Part shown: one piece after another, positions 63,048-64,000 of the stretch
Layout: each line of letters opens with the position of its first letter
Position numbering within the stretch: position 1 is the first letter of the stretch
Assembly: GCA_964393975.1 (NCBI GenBank)
Contig: CAYMVO010000002.1
Coordinates: 1 to 64,000, forward strand
DNA from: CALVNN01 sp964393975
GTDB lineage: Bacteria; Bacillota; Clostridia; Christensenellales; UBA1242
Direction of reading: 5' to 3'
DNA length: 64,000 bases
Made by a program: the position numbers and the translations under genes
The notes under the pieces: model-generated
The model's database searches: none
What the model was told of the DNA's origin: nothing
What the model saw: the letters and a program-made list of their open reading frames with translations, nothing else

Positions 63048-64000
63048 TTATTCTCCTTGCATCAATTTTATACAACTCTTGTGCATATTTATATGGTCTA
63101 GCACTTTTTGCTTTAGTATTTTATCTTTGTTTATCTCGTCCGCATCGCTACTAAGTAGGAATGCAACGTGTTCTTTTATGTGCAAGTCGTGCTCATCGTA
63201 AGATTGCACCTCATCACTAAAATCTTTTTGCGAAAAATGTAAATTTTCTTTTTGTGCACTCTTTATGTGCATTTGCGACAAATCTTGCTTGCTATCGTAA
63301 ATACCTACGCCTAACATCTCTAGCACTTTCAAACGCACTTCACTACTTATTCGCCCGTTTTCATCTTGCAAAAGTCCCGAATTTAATAGTTCAAACACAA
63401 GACTCCTTTGGTTCGCTTTTGAGGTAGCCAGTTCACTCTCACTATCACATATAATATCATCACCACCAAGGTCGCTATTTGTAAAGTAAAAGACTTCTGT
63501 GCTATTTTTCTCGCCCATTATACGAGCTAGTCTAGGTACTACGGCAAACTGTTTGTATAGTCTTAGTGACTGCTTCGCTATGCTGATGACCGCAAATTTT
63601 ATACTGTCAATACTGCAAGATAATCTCGATGTGTCTTGCTCAATAAGCAGTTGCAACGCCGTACCGCTAAGGTTTGCGTACACCGCTTCGCTTTGTCGCA
63701 TTAGGTCACTGATACCGCTAATGATGGAAAATTCGTTTAGTAGTCTATTTTCTTCGCTAGCAAAATCTATAGGTAACCTATTTGCACTCATCATACTAGG
63801 AGGGTTCGCACCTTGCCTATACACTAGCACTTTACCTGGTGAAAGCCCATCGTCCTCCAAATCATCTACATCCACCGAGCCATCTTCCACCATCATTACA
63901 CCCATACTTAGACGGTTTAGGTACTCTAATTTGCGGTTTTTTAGCGCATTGTACGCTCTTTGTACAGGTATTGCACGCTCAATAACGCTTATCCCCCAAA
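63048..64000 (-). CDS. Phage portal protein (partial, N-terminus beyond the window)
   Basis: The C-terminal 317 residues of a portal protein; the reading frame is open to the window edge, so the start is outside. The segment PVQRAYNALKNRKLEYLNRLS and the GLSPGKVLVYR stretch are the kind of portal-clip sequence seen in podovirus-like phages. The last 130 residues are helical and charged, as in a portal crown. It is the first visible gene of the structural operon. Confidence 0.75.
   Translation of the reverse strand, partial: WGISVIERAIPVQRAYNALKNRKLEYLNRLSMGVMMVEDGSVDVDDLEDDGLSPGKVLVYRQGANPPSMMSANRLPIDFASEENRLLNEFSIISGISDLMRQSEAVYANLSGTALQLLIEQDTSRLSCSIDSIKFAVISIAKQSLRLYKQFAVVPRLARIMGEKNSTEVFYFTNSDLGGDDIICDSESELATSKANQRSLVFELLNSGLLQDENGRISSEVRLKVLEMLGVGIYDSKQDLSQMHIKSAQKENLHFSQKDFSDEVQSYDEHDLHIKEHVAFLLSSDADEINKDKILKQKVLDHINMHKSCIKLMQGE

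Noticed and set aside
56948..64000. Stop-codon reassignment in the phage genes
   Set aside because: All structural genes are open and of normal length under the standard code, and TAA, TAG and TGA all act as ends.

Overview
The window looks like chromosome from an AT-rich, low-GC Gram-positive bacterium (Bacillota, most likely an uncultured Clostridia-type anaerobe). The support is SpoVT and a SpoVB/YabM-type flippase, two HU genes, a dnaG-rpoD operon, an RnfC-like protein with a ferredoxin, strong AGGAGG-type ribosome binding sites, and many SigA-type promoters (TTGACA-like, 17 bases, TATAAT-like). The standard code fits every gene. Species cannot be named from the sequence alone.

Layout. 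120-7833 (minus): a tight operon dnaG, rpoD, trmK, zinc-ribbon coiled coil, hslO, an unknown protein and an M16 peptidase. 8072-10850 (plus): rlmD, a small membrane protein and L-lactate dehydrogenase. 10963-12721 (minus): separately promoted small genes, namely a SecG-like protein, a small membrane protein, an orphan HicB-like protein and an unknown. 12847-20094: rpoB-rpoC with their own promoter, an operator-like palindrome and an attenuator-like hairpin. 20592-24456: DEAD-box helicase and polA.

24726-40696 is the most unusual part: six tandem paralogues encoding large, apparently cytoplasmic BspA-type leucine-rich-repeat proteins. Five carry a highly conserved C-terminal domain that I cannot assign to a family (CCQ, AQGWIW and DNIE motifs), and one lacks it. 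Five of the six have the same promoter design, and the LRR unit number varies (6 or 8). A dispersed structured repeat (copies near 12.3, 37.9 and 44.5 kb) sits in the promoter of one paralogue.

40942-53614 holds housekeeping and sporulation-type genes: folD, rplM-rpsI, ferredoxin plus RnfC-like, HU, YabM/SpoVB-like, SpoVT, HU, two flavoproteins, a YwqG-like protein and gltX. 53969-55268 is a probable DUF3990 ADP-ribosyltransferase-like toxin with an XRE-type partner. 55739-56623 encodes a TasA/CalY-like surface protein with an InlB-type repeat.

56948-64000 (minus, running off the right edge) is a podovirus-like structural module: portal, scaffold, major capsid, connector-type proteins, a coiled-coil protein and two holin-like proteins ending at a terminator. 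No endolysin, tail fibre, integrase or terminase is visible in the window.

The RNA polymerase is also noteworthy. RpoC has His in place of the usual Asn in the NADFDGD active-site motif, and RpoB carries several substitutions in the rifampicin pocket.
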